64,000 nt of DNA from Bugula neritina (GCA_964035545.1 OZ037772.1:7552389-7616388), one strand, 5' to 3'; counted from the first letter of the stretch, positions 11,250 through 25,300 are shown. Notes: generated by a model not told the origin, from the sequence alone. Translations and numbers: made by a program.

Positions 11250-14200
11250 AAGTAGTTTATTGGTTGAACACTTTTTGTTTATTATGCATATTTATGGAAG
11301 TTTCATAGCAACCAGTAAACAGTTCAGATACACAAACATGTGCCAAGTAAGAATCATAGTAATGGCTTAGAGCCAAAAATAATGTTAGTTTATTAATAGA
11401 TGGGATCTTTCTCTTTAGTTGTTGAACTTCAAATCATATTTCTCAACCCTGGCTAACACCTTTCTTAAAATTCATTAGTCTGTGCATTACTTAGCAACCA
11501 GTAAACAAGACATTAGTCACATAACATCTTTTATGTTGGTGCATGTTTTCAGAGTCTCAGAAAAACAATAATAATCACCCGAAATACATTATGAGTTCAA
11601 AGCAAGTTAGGAGAAAGATATTTTCAATGGCAGACAATAAATGTTTACTGAATGAAAGGACAGAAATACTCTAATCATGCTCAATAGCCTAACCTAATTC
11701 AAGTACTGTATGTGTTTTGAACAAATATAGCAACACCAGGTAAACATTTTCAGTTATGAAACTGTGCTTTGATTTCAATCCAGTGTCAGCTAATGCTATT
11801 CGTCAAAGTGTATTGACTACTGAATACAAAAGATTCAATGAGTTTCAACACAATAATAAACATTAATAAAGGCATTTTTAGCTGAATGATTAAATAAAAC
11901 CTGAAGTTTCTTTATTGCAATTTATGAATTGAGCGCATTCTATACATGCAAATGTTAAACTTACGTGATATAATACTGGTTTTATTTAGCACACATCAGT
12001 GACCTACCCTACACTGAGCCATTGCACATGTGAATGAACATTATTAGCAGTTACTAATTCAGTGCTAAAACTGGATGACTATCTTAATATGTAAAGAGAC
12101 ATCTTTAAATGAATACAGGGCTAGCTGTAACTAAACACATATCGCATGCACGCAAGCACGCACGCAAGCGCGCACACATGCACATGAATAGACATATCAC
12201 AATGCACATGCATACACACATACACACCATCAAATTCTGTCAAACATGCAGCTTACATTTCCCATAGAACACATTGCTTGCAAGAAATGTTGGAAGCCGG
12301 CTATATATTAGTAAATATTATTATTAGGCAATAACTTATCGAGTTGTCATTTTTTGCAAAAATGTTTCTCTACTTTGATGTGGTTTGTCACAAAAGTTCT
12401 GTGACATCATTAAAGATATATTAGCTTTTGAGCAGTCAAAGAGAAATATTTTGCCAACATTTATTTCTTGAGTCATATAATTGATTATTGTTCCCTGATA
12501 TGTAGAAAACACAGTACTATCAAGTAGAAGAACTCTTTCTCATTATATAACAATCCATGCTATGATGTAGATGTGGTTTATAGTGATTAAACTCCCATGA
12601 AGTTTTACTGAAATCACTAATCAACCCATTCACTTGTTTTAGGATTAAAAAAAAATTACAAATTAATGTAATTGAAAACTAAAGTTGTAAAATTTGAGCT
12701 GCTGATTTGGTGGTTTTGAAATAATGCTTTCTTTATTTTTAGTGCTTACATACATTAGCAAATATTTTCTTATTAGAGTTACAAGCATGCTTCAGCTGTA
12801 ACGATTCAACAGTAAAAATTAATATTTCAAAAGAAAATAAATGTCACTGGCAGCCAGTTTAGGAGTTTTATCTTTAGCACAGTGGATCAGTTATAGGCCT
12901 ACTATAGGCTACATGCATAAGAAACAATTTAAAATACTGATTTTTCTCTTTTTAAACTGTGTTGCACTTCTTTTATTTAAGTTATGACTAGTATTATATG
13001 GTATTTCACGGCTACCCCACAGTATAGAGGTCATGTGTAACATTCAAGGTCTAATAATTTTAACATGATGTAGTTTTTTGGCTTTCTCTGTTAATGTTAA
13101 CTGTAATAAATAGTATTTTCTCTCTGTTTTTTGTTCTATGGCTCTATTGCTATAGTTGTTTTATTTCCGCCTTTAGTTTAAGTAGTTCCATATTTTCACT
13201 TTGTTTTGAAGAGGCCATAAGAAAGGCAATCTAGTCAATTATTGTAGACTAAGATTCTTTTATATACTTCTTATAAGCTATAATGACTATGAGTGGTTAT
13301 TGGATTGTTAAGCAGTTTTTTGGCATATATTATGTGTACCTATTATGTATAGTGTATCAACTACATACATGTATATATGCATAGTTCATACGTGGAATAG
13401 TATATATAATATATAGTATATTCGGTGAATAGTATATTTATTTGAATATCAAACTGATTCATGGCATGTGGCCAATGAGAATAGTGTGATTGAATACTTC
13501 TTGTTTGTTTCACATATTCAGGGCAGTTTCATATCAACCTGTAAACAGTTCAGATACAAAAACATGTGTTAAATAATAATCAGACATTGGCTTAGAGCCA
13601 AAAAATGTTCAGACTAATAATAGATGGGATATTTCTCTTTAGTTGTTGAACTTCAAATCATATTTCTCAACCCTAGCCAGCACCTTTCTTAAAATTCAAT
13701 ATCATTTGCATTACTTAGCAACCAGTAAACATATAAATCATATAACATCTTTTATGTTGGTGCATGTTTTTAGAGCCTAAGCAAAGGATAATGGCATGCA
13801 GACTTCATTGTATTGCTAAGAAGGCTTTCATTTGTGCAGCTGAATGGGGTTGATAAGAATCTAAAATGGAAAACCAAGAAACTTAATTCACCATAAAGTA
13901 AGTTGCTTACACTTCAGAAGTAACATATTTTTCAAACAGGCAACTATGGTAATTAGTTATTCATTTTTGAACAGTTTACACTTTAGATTAAGGTTGTTTG
14001 ACATGAGTGGCTAATATAATTTGTGTATAGAGTGTGAACCTTAGCAAAATGTAAAAGCAATCATTGCAATACCAATATTGTTTTTGCACCACTAACACAA
14101 AGTGGTGCAAACTGTTTTACCTATATGGTTAGCTATGATAAATTGAGCAGTGATTGTAATTAATGATAAAGTATACATACAACTCATGGCAATTGAACTG

Positions 14201-14450
14201 TTGCTTCCAAAAATAGTAACATATCTTGATATTCATAACTGGGCTTTGTTCAAACCTAATATGCACTTGATTTGATTACATGTATGATTGACCAAAAAGC
14301 ACTGGTTTACCTGATGAAAACCAAATGATTTAATAAATAAGTTTGATAGATGCTGCAGGAAGTTAAAAGTATTTTCAACCATTCATGACAAACAAATGAT
14401 ATTTGTGTTGCATATAGTAACCATCGGTTAAGTACCGTAATGATGAGTAG
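11250..14450. repeat. Non-coding tandem unit, copy 3 of 3 (shortened)
   Basis: Third unit, ending about 150 bp before the ankyrin-caspase 5' end. It has the same landmark order as copies 1 and 2 but is about 1 kb shorter, mainly because the minisatellite has largely been lost. It contains a CA/CACG array at about 12140-12235. No gene was seen. Confidence 0.6.
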
Positions 14451-14579
14451 AGAAGCCTTTGTTTTACATTCATTTACGATTATCTGTTATACAACATTTA
14501 AAAAATTAAGCATAATATACATCAATAAAATCCACACACTTCTAAATTATTACCTTAGCTTTTTCAAAGAGCCAATGGT

Positions 14580-14619
14580 AACTTTTTTTACAGAAAAGTC
14601 CTAAAATAGAAATTGAAAC
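14580..14619 (+). promoter_or_regulatory. Probable 5'-UTR splice acceptor and translation start context of the ankyrin-caspase gene
   Basis: A pyrimidine-rich acceptor (ACTTTTTTTACAG) ends at 14593, 26 nt before the ATG at 14620. The start context AAACATGG has A at -3 and G at +4. A separate 5' UTR exon upstream is therefore likely, but I could not place it, so the promoter is not located. Confidence 0.45.
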
Positions 14620-17600
14620 ATGGCTGAAAAAACACTACACACAGTCTCAAATCGCGAAGAAGCACAATTACTTGTAGAATCAGTTGAGATTGGGGAAAGA
14701 AAAAATTACTTACTTTCTGTTAATGAAAAAATGCGCACAGCTCTTCATGTTTTGGCCTACAAAGAAAAGGCTGAAGTTGTTGAATATGTTTGTAGCATAT
14801 TTCCTAAATATGACGAACTTTTATTAGCTAAAGATTTAAGTGGCAGAACAGTTTTGCATTACGCTAAAACAAAAAGAGTAGCTAAAATACTTGTCGAATC
14901 GACTTCACAGAAGCAACGAAAGAGTTTCGTGATTGCTGCAAATAAGTTCCAATGGACAGCATTGCATGAAGCTGCTATGAATAGCAGGACCGATGTGGTA
15001 GAATATCTCTGTAGTTTACCAGAAAAAGATGAGTTGGTGTTAGCAAAAAATAACAATGGCTGGACAGCCCTTCATTATTCCTCAAATCAAGAGACTGCTC
15101 AATTACTGGTAGAGTCAGTTGCACCTGAGAAACAGAGAAATTTTATTTTATCAGTTACAGACAATCAGCGGACAGTATTGCATGTAGCTGCTAGCAATGG
15201 TCGAACAGACGTGGTAGAATATCTCTGTGGTTTACCAGTGAAAGATGAATTACTTTTTGCGAAAGATAACAATGGCTGGACTGCCCTTCATCGTTCTTCA
15301 GAAAAGAAGATAGCCCAATCAATAATAGAGTCAACTACACCAGAAAAACAGAAAGATCTCATATTGTTAGTTGATGACAATAAATGCACAGTATTACATT
15401 TAGCTGCTCTAAGTGGTAAAACAGATGTGGTAGAATATCTCTGTAGTTTACCAGTGAAAGATGAATTACTCTTTGCGAAAGATAACAATGGCTGGACTGC
15501 CCTTCATCGTTCTTCAGAAAAGAAGATAGCCCAATCAATAATAGAGTCAACTACACCAGAAAAACAGAAAGATCTCATATTGTTAGTTGATGACAATAAA
15601 TGCACAGTATTACATTTAGCTGCTCTAAGTGGTAAAACAGATGTGGTAGAATATCTCTGTAGTTTACCAGTGAAAGATGAATTACTCTTTGCGAAAGATA
15701 ACAATGGCTGGACAGCCCTTTATTATTCCTCAAATCAAGAGACTGCTCAATCACTGGTAGAGTCAGTCATAAGTGAGAGACAGAGAAATCTTATATTTTC
15801 AGTTACAGATGATCAGAGGACAGTTTTACATATAGCTGCTAGCATTGGTAAAACAGATGTGGTAGAATATCTCTGTAGTTTATCAGTGAAAGATAAGTGG
15901 GTATTCGCAAAAGATAACAATGGCTGGACAGCACTTCATTTTTCCTTAAATCAAAAGACTGCTCAATTGCTGGTAGAATCAATCACGCCTAGGAGACAGA
16001 GAGACTTTATATTATCAGTTACTAATAATCAGAAGACAGCATTGCATGTAGCTGCGGGATTGGATAGAACAGATGTGGTAGAATATCTCTGTAGTTTACC
16101 AGGTAAAGATGGATTACTCTTTGCAAAAGATAATGAAGGCTGGACTGCACTTCATTATTCCCCAAATCAAAAGACTGCTCAATTACTGGTGGAGTCAGTC
16201 ACAAGTGAGAGCAAGAAAAGTTTTATATTTTCAGTTACAGATGATCAGCAGACAGTATTGCATGTAGCTGCTAGCAATGGTCGAACAGATGTGGTAGAAT
16301 ATCTCTGCAGTTTACCAGTGAAAGAGGCATTGCTATTGAGAAAAGATAAACATTCTCGGAATGCTCTTCATTATTCGTCAAATAAGAAAATAGCCCAATC
16401 AATCATAGAGTCAATTACACCAGAAAAACAAAAAGATCTCATATTGTTAGTTGATGACAATAAATGCACAGTATTACATTTAGCTGCTCTAAGTGGTGAA
16501 ACAGATGTGGTAGAATATCTCTGTAGTTTACCAGTGAAAGATGAGTTGGTGTTAGCAAAAAATAACAATGGCTGGACAGCCCTTCATTATTCCTCAAATC
16601 AAGAGACTGCTCAATTACTGGTGGAGTCAGTCACAAGTGAGAGCAAGAAAAGTTTTATATTTTCAGTTACAGATGATCAGCAGACAGTATTGCATGTAGC
16701 TGCTAGCAATGGTCGAACAGATGTGGTAGAATATCTCTGCAGTTTATCAGTGAAAGAGGCATTGCTATTGAGAAAAGATAAACATTCTCGGAATGCTCTT
16801 CATTATTCGTCAAATAAGAAAATAGCCCAATCAATCATAGAGTCAATTACACCAGAAAAACAAAAAGATCTCATATTGTTAGTTGATGACAATAAATGCA
16901 CAGTATTACATTTAGCTGCTCTAAGTGGTAAAACAGATGTGGTAGAATATCTCTGTAGTTTACCAGTGAAAGATGAATTACTCTTTGCGAAAGATAACCA
17001 TGGCTGGACTGCCCTTCATTGTTCTTCAGAAAAGAAGATAGCCCAATCAATAATAGAGTCAACTACACCAGAAAAACAGAAAGATTTCATATTGTTAGTT
17101 GATGACAATAAATGCACAGTATTACATTTAGCTGCTCTAAGTGGTAAAACAGATGTAGTAGAATACCTCTGTAGTTTACCAGTGAAAGATGAGTTGGTGT
17201 TAGCAAAAAATAACAATGGCTGGACAGCCCTTCATTATTCCTCAAATCAAGAGACTGCTCAATTACTGGTAGAGTCAGTTGCACCTGAGAAACAGAGAAA
17301 TTTTATTTTATCAGTTACAGATGATCAGCAGACAGTATTGCATGTAGCTGCTAGCATTGGTCGAACAGATGTGGTAGAATATCTCTGTAGTTTACCAGTG
17401 AAAGATGAATTACTCTTTGCGAAAGATAACAATGGCTGGACTGCCCTTCATCGTTCTTCAGAAAAGAAGATAGCCCAATCAATCATAGAGTCAACTGCAC
17501 CAGAAAAACAGAAAGATTTCATATTGTTAGTTGATGACAATAAATGCACAGTATTACATTTAGCTGCTCTAAGTGGTAAAACAGATGTAGTAGAATACCT

Positions 17601-20600
17601 CTGTAGTTTACCAGTGAAAGATGAGTTGGTGTTAGCAAAAAATAACAATGGCTGGACAGCCCTTCATTATTCCTCAAATCAAGAGACTGCTCAATTACTG
17701 GTAGAGTCAGTTGCACCTGAGAAACAGAGAAATTTTATTTTATCAGTTACAGATGATCAGCAGACAGTATTGCATGTAGCTGCTAGCATTGGTCGAACAG
17801 ATGTGGTAGAATATCTCTGTAGTTTACCAGTGAAAGATGATTTGGAATTTGTAAAAGACAATAAATGCCAGACTGCTCTTTTTTACTCCTCAAGTACGAA
17901 GATAACCCATGCAATCATAGAGTCAACTAAAGCAGAGAAACAAAAAGATCTCATACTATCAGTTGATAAAAATAAGCAGACAGTTTTACACGTAGCTGCT
18001 AGCAATGGTAGAACAGATATGGTAGAATATCTCTGTAGTTTACCAGTGAAAGATAAGTTGGTATTCGAAAAAGATAATAATGGCTGGACAGCACTTCATT
18101 GTTGTTCTAATCACAAAACTGCCCAATCACTCGTAGAATCAATTGTGCCTGGGAGACAGAAGGATCTCATATTATTAGTCGATGAAAATAAATGCACAGC
18201 ATTACATTTAGCTGCTCTAAGTGGTAAAACAGATGTGGTAGAATATCTCTGTAGTTTACCAGTGAAAGATAAGTTGGTATTCGAAAAAGATAACAATGGC
18301 TTGACAGCACTTCATTGTTGTTCTAATCACAAAACTGCCCAATCACTCGTAGAATCAATTGTGCCTGGGAGACAGAAGGATCTCATATTATTAGTCAATG
18401 AAAATAAATGCACAGCATTACATTTAGCTGCTCTAAGTGGTAAAACAGATGTGGTAGAATATCTCTGTAGTTTACCAGTGAAAGATAAGTTGGTATTCGA
18501 AAAAGATAACAATGGCTGGACAGCACTTCATTGTTGTTCTAATCACAAAACTGCCCAATCACTCGTAGAATCAATTGTGCCTGGGAGACAGAGAGACTTT
18601 ATATTATCAGTTACTAATAATCAGAAAACAGCATTACATTTAGCTGCTCTAAGTGGTAAAACAGATGTGGTAGAATATCTCTGTAGTTTACCAGTGAAAG
18701 ATAAGTTGGTATTCGAAAAAGATAACAATGGCTGGACAGCACTTCATTGTTGTTCTAATCACAAAACTGCCCAATCACTCGTAGAATCAATTGTGCCTGG
18801 GAGACAGAAGGATCTCATATTATTAGTCGATGAAAATAAATGCACAGCATTACATTTAGCTGCTCTAAGTGGTAAAACAGATGTGGTAGAATATCTCTGT
18901 AGTTTACCAGTGAAAGATAAGTTGGTATTCGAAAAAGATAACAATGGCTTGACAGCACTTCATTGTTGTTCTAATCACAAAACTGCCCAATCACTCGTAG
19001 AATCAATTGTGCCTGGGAGACAGAGAGACTTTATATTATCAGTTACTAATAATCAGAAAACAGCATTACATGTAGCTGCTAGCGAGGGTAGGACAGATGT
19101 AGTAGAATATCTGTGTGGTTTACCAGTAAAAGATGAGCTGGTATTAAAACAGGATGACACAGGTTGGACAGCCCTTCATTATTCTTCAAATCAGAAAATA
19201 GCCCAATCACTTGTGGAATCACAAGAGCCTGAGAAACAGGAAAAATTTATTCTGTCTGTTGCAAAGGATCAGCATACAGCATTACATGTAGCTGCTAGCA
19301 AGGGTAGGACAGATGTAGTAGAATATCTGTGTGGTTTACCAGTAAAAGATGAGCTGGTATTAAAACAGGATGACACAGGTTGGACAGCCCTTCATTATTC
19401 TTCAAATCAGAAAATGGCGCAATCACTTGTGGAATCACAAGAGCCTGAGAAACAGGAAAAATTTATTCTGTCTGTTGCAAAGGATCAGCATACAGCATTA
19501 CATGTAGCTGCTAGCAAGGGTAGGACAGATGTAGTAGAATATCTGTGTGGTTTACCAGTAAAAGATGAGCTGGTATTAAAACAGGATGACACAGGTTGGA
19601 CAGCCCTTCATTATTCTTCAAATCAGAAAATAGCCCAATCACTTGTGGAATCACAAGAGCCTGAGAAACAGGAAAAATTTATTCTGTCTGTTGCAAAGGA
19701 TCAGCGTACAGCATTACATGTAGCTGCTAGCAAGGGTAGGACAGATGTAGTAGAATATCTGTGTGGTTTACCAGTAAAAGATAAGCTGGTATTACAACAG
19801 GATGACACAGGTTGGACAGCCCTTCATTATTCTGCAAATAAACAAGTAACTCTTTTGCTAGTGCAGTCTTTAGCACCAACAAAACAGAGATACTTTGTAT
19901 ACATGTTAAACAAGGAGAAGTCTACTGCATTACATGCAGCTGCTGAAAATGGTAAAGCCGATGTAGTAGAATATCTCTGTAGATTATATCAAAACAACGA
20001 TGAGCTGATACTGAAGAGAGATAATAATGGGAATACTGCATTGCATGTTTCGAAAAGTGGAGAAATTGTGAAAACGTTTTTAGAATCTCTTACAAAAGAG
20101 CAGCAAACCAACCTTTTTTTGGCTAGAAACAAATCACAACAAACAGCATTGCACACTGCTGCCAGTTTCAGCAAGACTGAGGTCATAGAATACATTTGTA
20201 AATTTGAAAATGTTGATTATCTACTTTGCATTAAAGATAGGACTAGCAGAACTGCTCTATACTACATTGACAACAAAAGTGTAGCGGAAATATTAGTTAA
20301 ATTTGCAAGAGAAGATTGCAAAGCTAAGTTGTTAGCAGCTGTTGACAAAGATGGACAAACAATATTGCACAGATTTGCTAAACTTTCTAAAGCTGATGTA
20401 GTAGAATATTTTTGTAGTTTACTTAGTGATGATGAGTTAATACTCAAAAAAGACAATTTTGGTCGAACAGCTTTACACTATGCAAATAATAAGCATGTTG
20501 CTAAAACTCTGCTCACATGTGTCGCTTCACAAAATAAAGAAAAGTTTATATTGTCTGCTGACTACTCTGGGTTAACAGCATTACATGTAGCTGCGGCCAC

Positions 20601-21600
20601 TAGTCAAACCTCTGATCTGGTAGAATATTTTTGTGGATTAAGCATTGCTGGCGATAAATTGCTTCTACATAAAGACATACGCGGCAATTCTGTTTTGCAT
20701 TGCGCTAACAATAGCAAAGTCGCGAAAGTGCTCATAAAATCGGTTGCACTGGATAAGCAAAAGAGCTTCCTTTTTTCTCTCGATATAAATCAGTGCACAG
20801 CATTGCATAATGCTGCTTTATCTTTTCGAACTGATGTTGTCAAGTTCTTCTGCAGTTTACCCCTAGTTGACAATAAATTTATATTTCTAAAAGACGGGCT
20901 TGGCCGTACAGCTTTACATTATGCTCAAAACAGAGAATCAGCAGAAGCTATTGTAGAATCAGTTTCACCACCAGCAAGGCAGAGAGATCTTCTCTTTTCA
21001 AGAGATGAAAACAAATGGACACCATTGCATCATGCAGCTTCGCATTTAGTTGGGCCAGATCTAGTAGAATATCTTTGCAAAATCTCAGTAGAAAATTATG
21101 AGCTGATATCCGCTCAAAATTCGTATGGTCAAACAGCGTTGCACATTGCAGGGAACGCACACGCAGTAAGATCCATTCTTTTTTATCTACACCTTGAACA
21201 GTTACCATTACTGCTTATTAGAGAGGATAATGCAGGAAACACACCTATTCTCTCATTAGCATTCTCAGGAAATGTTAATGCTTTGAAAGTTCTTCTTAAG
21301 CATATTGATGATCAGTGTGAGCCAGAAATAATGTCACTATGCTTACAAAAACACAACAAACTGAAACAGAACATTTTACACCTTGCAGCTTTGTCACCAT
21401 GTCTTGACCAACTCCATGATGTTTTGATAGACTATTTATACAGTGTGGATATGAGCAGCATGATGTATCTTGATGTTTATGGTAACACCCCATTACACTA
21501 TGTAGCTGCCAAGTATAGCACCAAAATATTTGCTGACTTTATGTTGCACCTTCCTTTGACATTGAGAAAGTATGTTGTGGATTGTCCAAATCAGCAGAAA
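14620..21600 (+). repeat. Intragenic 216-bp repeat array encoding paired ankyrin repeats
   Basis: The ankyrin exon is a tandem array of 216-bp (72-residue) units. Each unit encodes two alternating 36-residue repeats: a type with TALHYSSNQKTAQLLVES and a type with TALHLAALSGKTDVVEYLC. Units between about 18050 and 19060 are nearly identical at DNA level, as are 15250-15710 and pairs 432 bp apart (16371 and 16803; 17016 and 17448). This shows recent internal duplication or gene conversion. Units near both ends (14.6-15.0 kb and after 19.8 kb) are more diverged. Confidence 0.9.
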
Positions 21601-24600
21601 ACTACATGTCACTCAATCATTGCTAGATCTCGTTTTGATACTAGATATTATGTTGATAAGGTTCTAGGAGGTGATGCAGCAGGTTTAGCAGAAATAGGCA
21701 ACGCTACATCTTTATTCGGTATATTTGCAACTATATCAAAACACCTCGTTTGCCCTGTCCCATACGCATATAATGAAGATATTTTCAAAGTATTGCAGCA
21801 TACTCTAAATCAATACCTACTGCCATGCATCTCTGTACATGATGAAACAACTAAACTGTTACCTGCAGCTGCTGCTACAAGAACTAAAACAGAACGATGC
21901 CTTCAAAAAAAAGGAAAAGTAAGTTACCTGAAACATTTTCAACAATTTTCTCACCAATTATTTTTTGACCGTCACTGATTAAACTTATAGTTTGTATAGT
22001 TATCATACAGTTTAAAAAACAACTTCCACTGCTGTTAATATCAAACAACAATCGTGTAGATAGTTATGTGAAACTATGATATACAAACTCCAGCTTATAT
22101 TCTCAGCATCTCTGTTCAACCTACAACATATGTTTTTGTAGTAAATAATTTTTAAAAGCTTCTTGAAAAGCTAGACTAGCACTAAATATTGTCCAATTGT
22201 GTTTACATTATATCTTTATTTAAGTTCCGATAGTTTATAATTTCTTCAAATAAACTTTTCTAATCAAGGATTTTTGCTAGTTGGCAATATACAATTTCGA
22301 ACAGTTGTGCTAATTGAAGTTGCTCAAAAGTTACTTTTCAACTTTATTTCATAATATGAAAAATTAGATACGAAAAGTTATCAAAAGCAATCGCGATAGA
22401 AAACTGTAGGATGTCAAAAACTAGCCAGTTTTATTCAGATTGCTGAAAAGTTTTAAAACTTCCTACATTAGGCTTTGAAATTGTGTCCTATATTTACATC
22501 ATTATGAAACATACAGTTGAACTCTACATTATATTGGATTCTGATAGATATCAAGTGATGTACAGGGGTACTTATTGATAGTGGTAAACACAACTGATGT
22601 GGAAGGATCAAAACAGGATGTAGTGCAAAATAGACTCAAAAACATGGATTACTCTGAATACCATGGCAAACCTAAGGTATCATGTCTATTTGTCCAACCA
22701 GAGGATATAAGTGTGTTTTTCAATTTCAATGTATTTGTATTGGTTATCTTACCCAGTATGCAGTTAGCACTATAATTTACAAGTTTGCTTTAAATACAAA
22801 TTGGAATTACATGGTAAATTTTGCAATGTAAATTACTGAAGATTGGGTGATTTTTGTTAAAAGGGTTTCTCTTTTTGTTTTTTCATACATTATAGATAGC
22901 AGTTATACGAAGTTCTGCAACGGAACCAAATCTGAACTTGATACCGCCAGGTCCTGATTATCTGATACTCTCAGTGAATTATAACACAGCTGAATACACA
23001 AGGTAACACTAGAAACAAATAATCAACCCATAAAGTGATTGACTTGATGTGTTTTCACTTTAGTTTACATGTTATTTTTTATACAACAAACTTTCAAGAA
23101 CTTTTTTGCTCAGGAATCCGGTACAAGATGTCGAAAAACACAACTCTATTCAATCATTTATTTCTGAGCTCAGCTGTTGTCCTGATGTACAGAAAGTGAA
23201 TGTAAACTCAACTCTGAACAAGATATACATCAGAGGAAAAAATAAGTGTCTTGCAGATGGTTGTAAAGTGAGTTATAAACCAATTGATGATCCAATGCAA
23301 GCTGAATCTAATGAGAAAAAGTCCAAAGCATTGATAATTTGCAATCAATTTAAAATCAGAGATGGAATGACTCCAGAAAACCTAAAAACAACAAAGTCTC
23401 GCAAGACTACCTTAAAATTGGCCCAGACAGTATTTGAAGATTATTGGGACTTTGAGGTAATGACTTTCTAATGACATATGTTATTTATCATAATCAAAGC
23501 ATGCATAATTGAAAATATGTTAATCTAAATTGTACTTATTAGTAATAATCCAAATCTGAATGCTGATCAAAATTTCAACTTTCCATAATTCTCAGATATA
23601 TCTGAGCATTATAATGCATTATAATGCTATAACTATGGAGCTCAAACAAATTAACACATAACTATCTTTGTACATAAAGGCTAATTGTGGTATATGAGTG
23701 CAAGTTACAATTATTAAATCAGTTACCAGATAATGTTGTTAGTAAACCATATTATTCTTTAAACTTCTTTAAATTAGGTAGAAGTCCAGTACGACCTCTC
23801 TGCAGAAGAAATGCTCAGTTCCATATCTGAGTTCTCCAGATCAGAAGGACATGGTCCAATGGCTGCTTTGACTATCCTCTCTCATGGATATCAGAGAAAC
23901 ATAATGGGAGCTGATAGCCAATCTCTGTGTTCTGTACAGGAAGTAGTTGATTCATTCAACACTGGAAATGTTCAGAAAATAAAAAAGGTTTAAACATTAT
24001 GTTTTTATTTAAACTGTGAATTGTGACATCAATGCATGTTAAATGCATGAGTCGCTTTATTTCTGGTTATAATAAATTCTATTTAAGAACAAACCACACT
24101 TCATATTGCGCTTGGAGATTTTTTCAAACTTGTCCAATTATCATCAAAACATTTATGTTACACTTTGCTTGTTTGTTCTCTAGATACTTTTTCTGTCTTA
24201 CTGTTGCAGAGGTATTTTTCCTTGAATTCTATCTGTTTTGAAAGATTTTTGGCAACATTCTTCGGAAATGGAGTTGTCTGACCGAAATTGGAACAAAACA
24301 TAAATATATACCTACATGTGATCTTTAGGAACACTTGTATAATGTGATGATTATTTTAGCTCTTATTTCTGTCTTACTGCCGAGGAGGTATTCCCCCTCA
24401 GTACAACAGAACTCCACACAGCTTTCAGTCTAGTTCTGATTTTCCATGGCCAGAAAATGAGGTGTCAGTAATGTATCAACCTATAAGAGGAGGTTTGGGT
24501 GAAGCTTTGAGAAGGCAGGAGTGGAGCAGACTACCAACTTTCCCACCATTAGATGTTCCTGTAGACTGCTATATTATGTTCTCTACTCTACCAGACAGCA

Positions 24601-25300
24601 AGTATGCATAATTCGAACTGGGCACTAGTATCAACTTATACTTGAAATTTAATATTTTAGTTTATAGGCAGTAGAAGTTCTAGAAATTTACCTTTTGCGA
24701 AGTTTCAGCAAAGTGCTTCAATTTACCTTTCTAAACTTGAAAGTTTAAAAAGACTTTTAATGAAGCCCTCATTATAAAATTGATTGCACAGCTTTTTTAA
24801 TTTAGATTCATTAAAATTTACAAAAAGTGCTTTGAGTAAATAAAATCTTGTAAATTATTGTGTATATGTTATTTCTAGCAAATTTTCTAGCTATCGTCAA
24901 CATACTGCCTTGCATTTCTCAGTAACGATTCTCTAATGCACTCTACACAAATTCACCATGCAGGTCAAAGGCAGGACTGATGTTCGAATGTCTGTCAGAA
25001 CATCTGAGAGATCTGACCAGTGATTACAGAAGTAAACTATTGACACCTCCTACCAGCTCCTCTGATGACTCCACAGAGCAAACAGACAGATGGACGTCAA
25101 CGGATGACTCTGTGTTACCAGAGGAAAGAAAAGAAAAGCTGGTAATGAGAGTAAACCTGCTGGATTTACTCACAGATGTAGCTGGAATAATGAGAGATAC
25201 GTCCAGATCTACACAATATGCTAACTTATGTTATACTGTTGATAGAAACAGTCAACCGATCTTTATTGACATAGTTAGGCCCAGCTCAGAGTCAAAGTAA
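14620..25300 (+). CDS. Giant ankyrin-repeat protein with C-terminal caspase (C14) domain, 7 exons, about 2,882 aa
   Basis: Exons by splice sites and phase: 14620-21918, 22566-22676, 22896-23002, 23114-23456, 23778-23987, 24360-24601, 24964-25300 (stop TAA). All junctions keep one open frame. Exon 1 (residues 1-2433) is an array of about 36-residue ankyrin repeats (WTALHYSS, TVLHLAALSGKTDVVEYLC). Exons 3-7 encode a caspase-like fold: strand YLILSVNYN; an Arg at 2506 (TRNPVQDVE) matching the first S1-pocket Arg; DLSAEEML; catalytic His in TILSHG (about 2656); catalytic Cys in SYCRGG (about 2697), with family-like spacing; p10 strand YIMFSTLPDS; final helix MFECLSEHLRDL. The usual QACxG reads SYCRG, and the p10 SWR motif that gives the second S1 Arg is missing, so substrate preference may differ. 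Exon 2 is unassigned. A cytosolic caspase with an ankyrin recognition array is the likely role; partners are unknown. Confidence 0.85.

Larger units (their letters stand above)
6535..11250. repeat. Non-coding tandem unit, copy 2 of 3
   Basis: Second unit, aligned to copies 1 and 3 by the landmarks listed for copy 1. It carries the foldback element at 7244-8059, flanked on both sides by CA arrays, a shorter 16-bp minisatellite and a TA microsatellite. Both this copy and copy 1 contain internally repeated blocks built on GTAAACAGTTCAGATAC (for example near 4952, 5142, 6597 and 9824). No coding sequence was recognised. Confidence 0.65.

Noticed and set aside
14859-21493. Many 60-86-residue minus-strand frames
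   Set aside because: They recur every 216 bp because they are the antisense of the ankyrin array.
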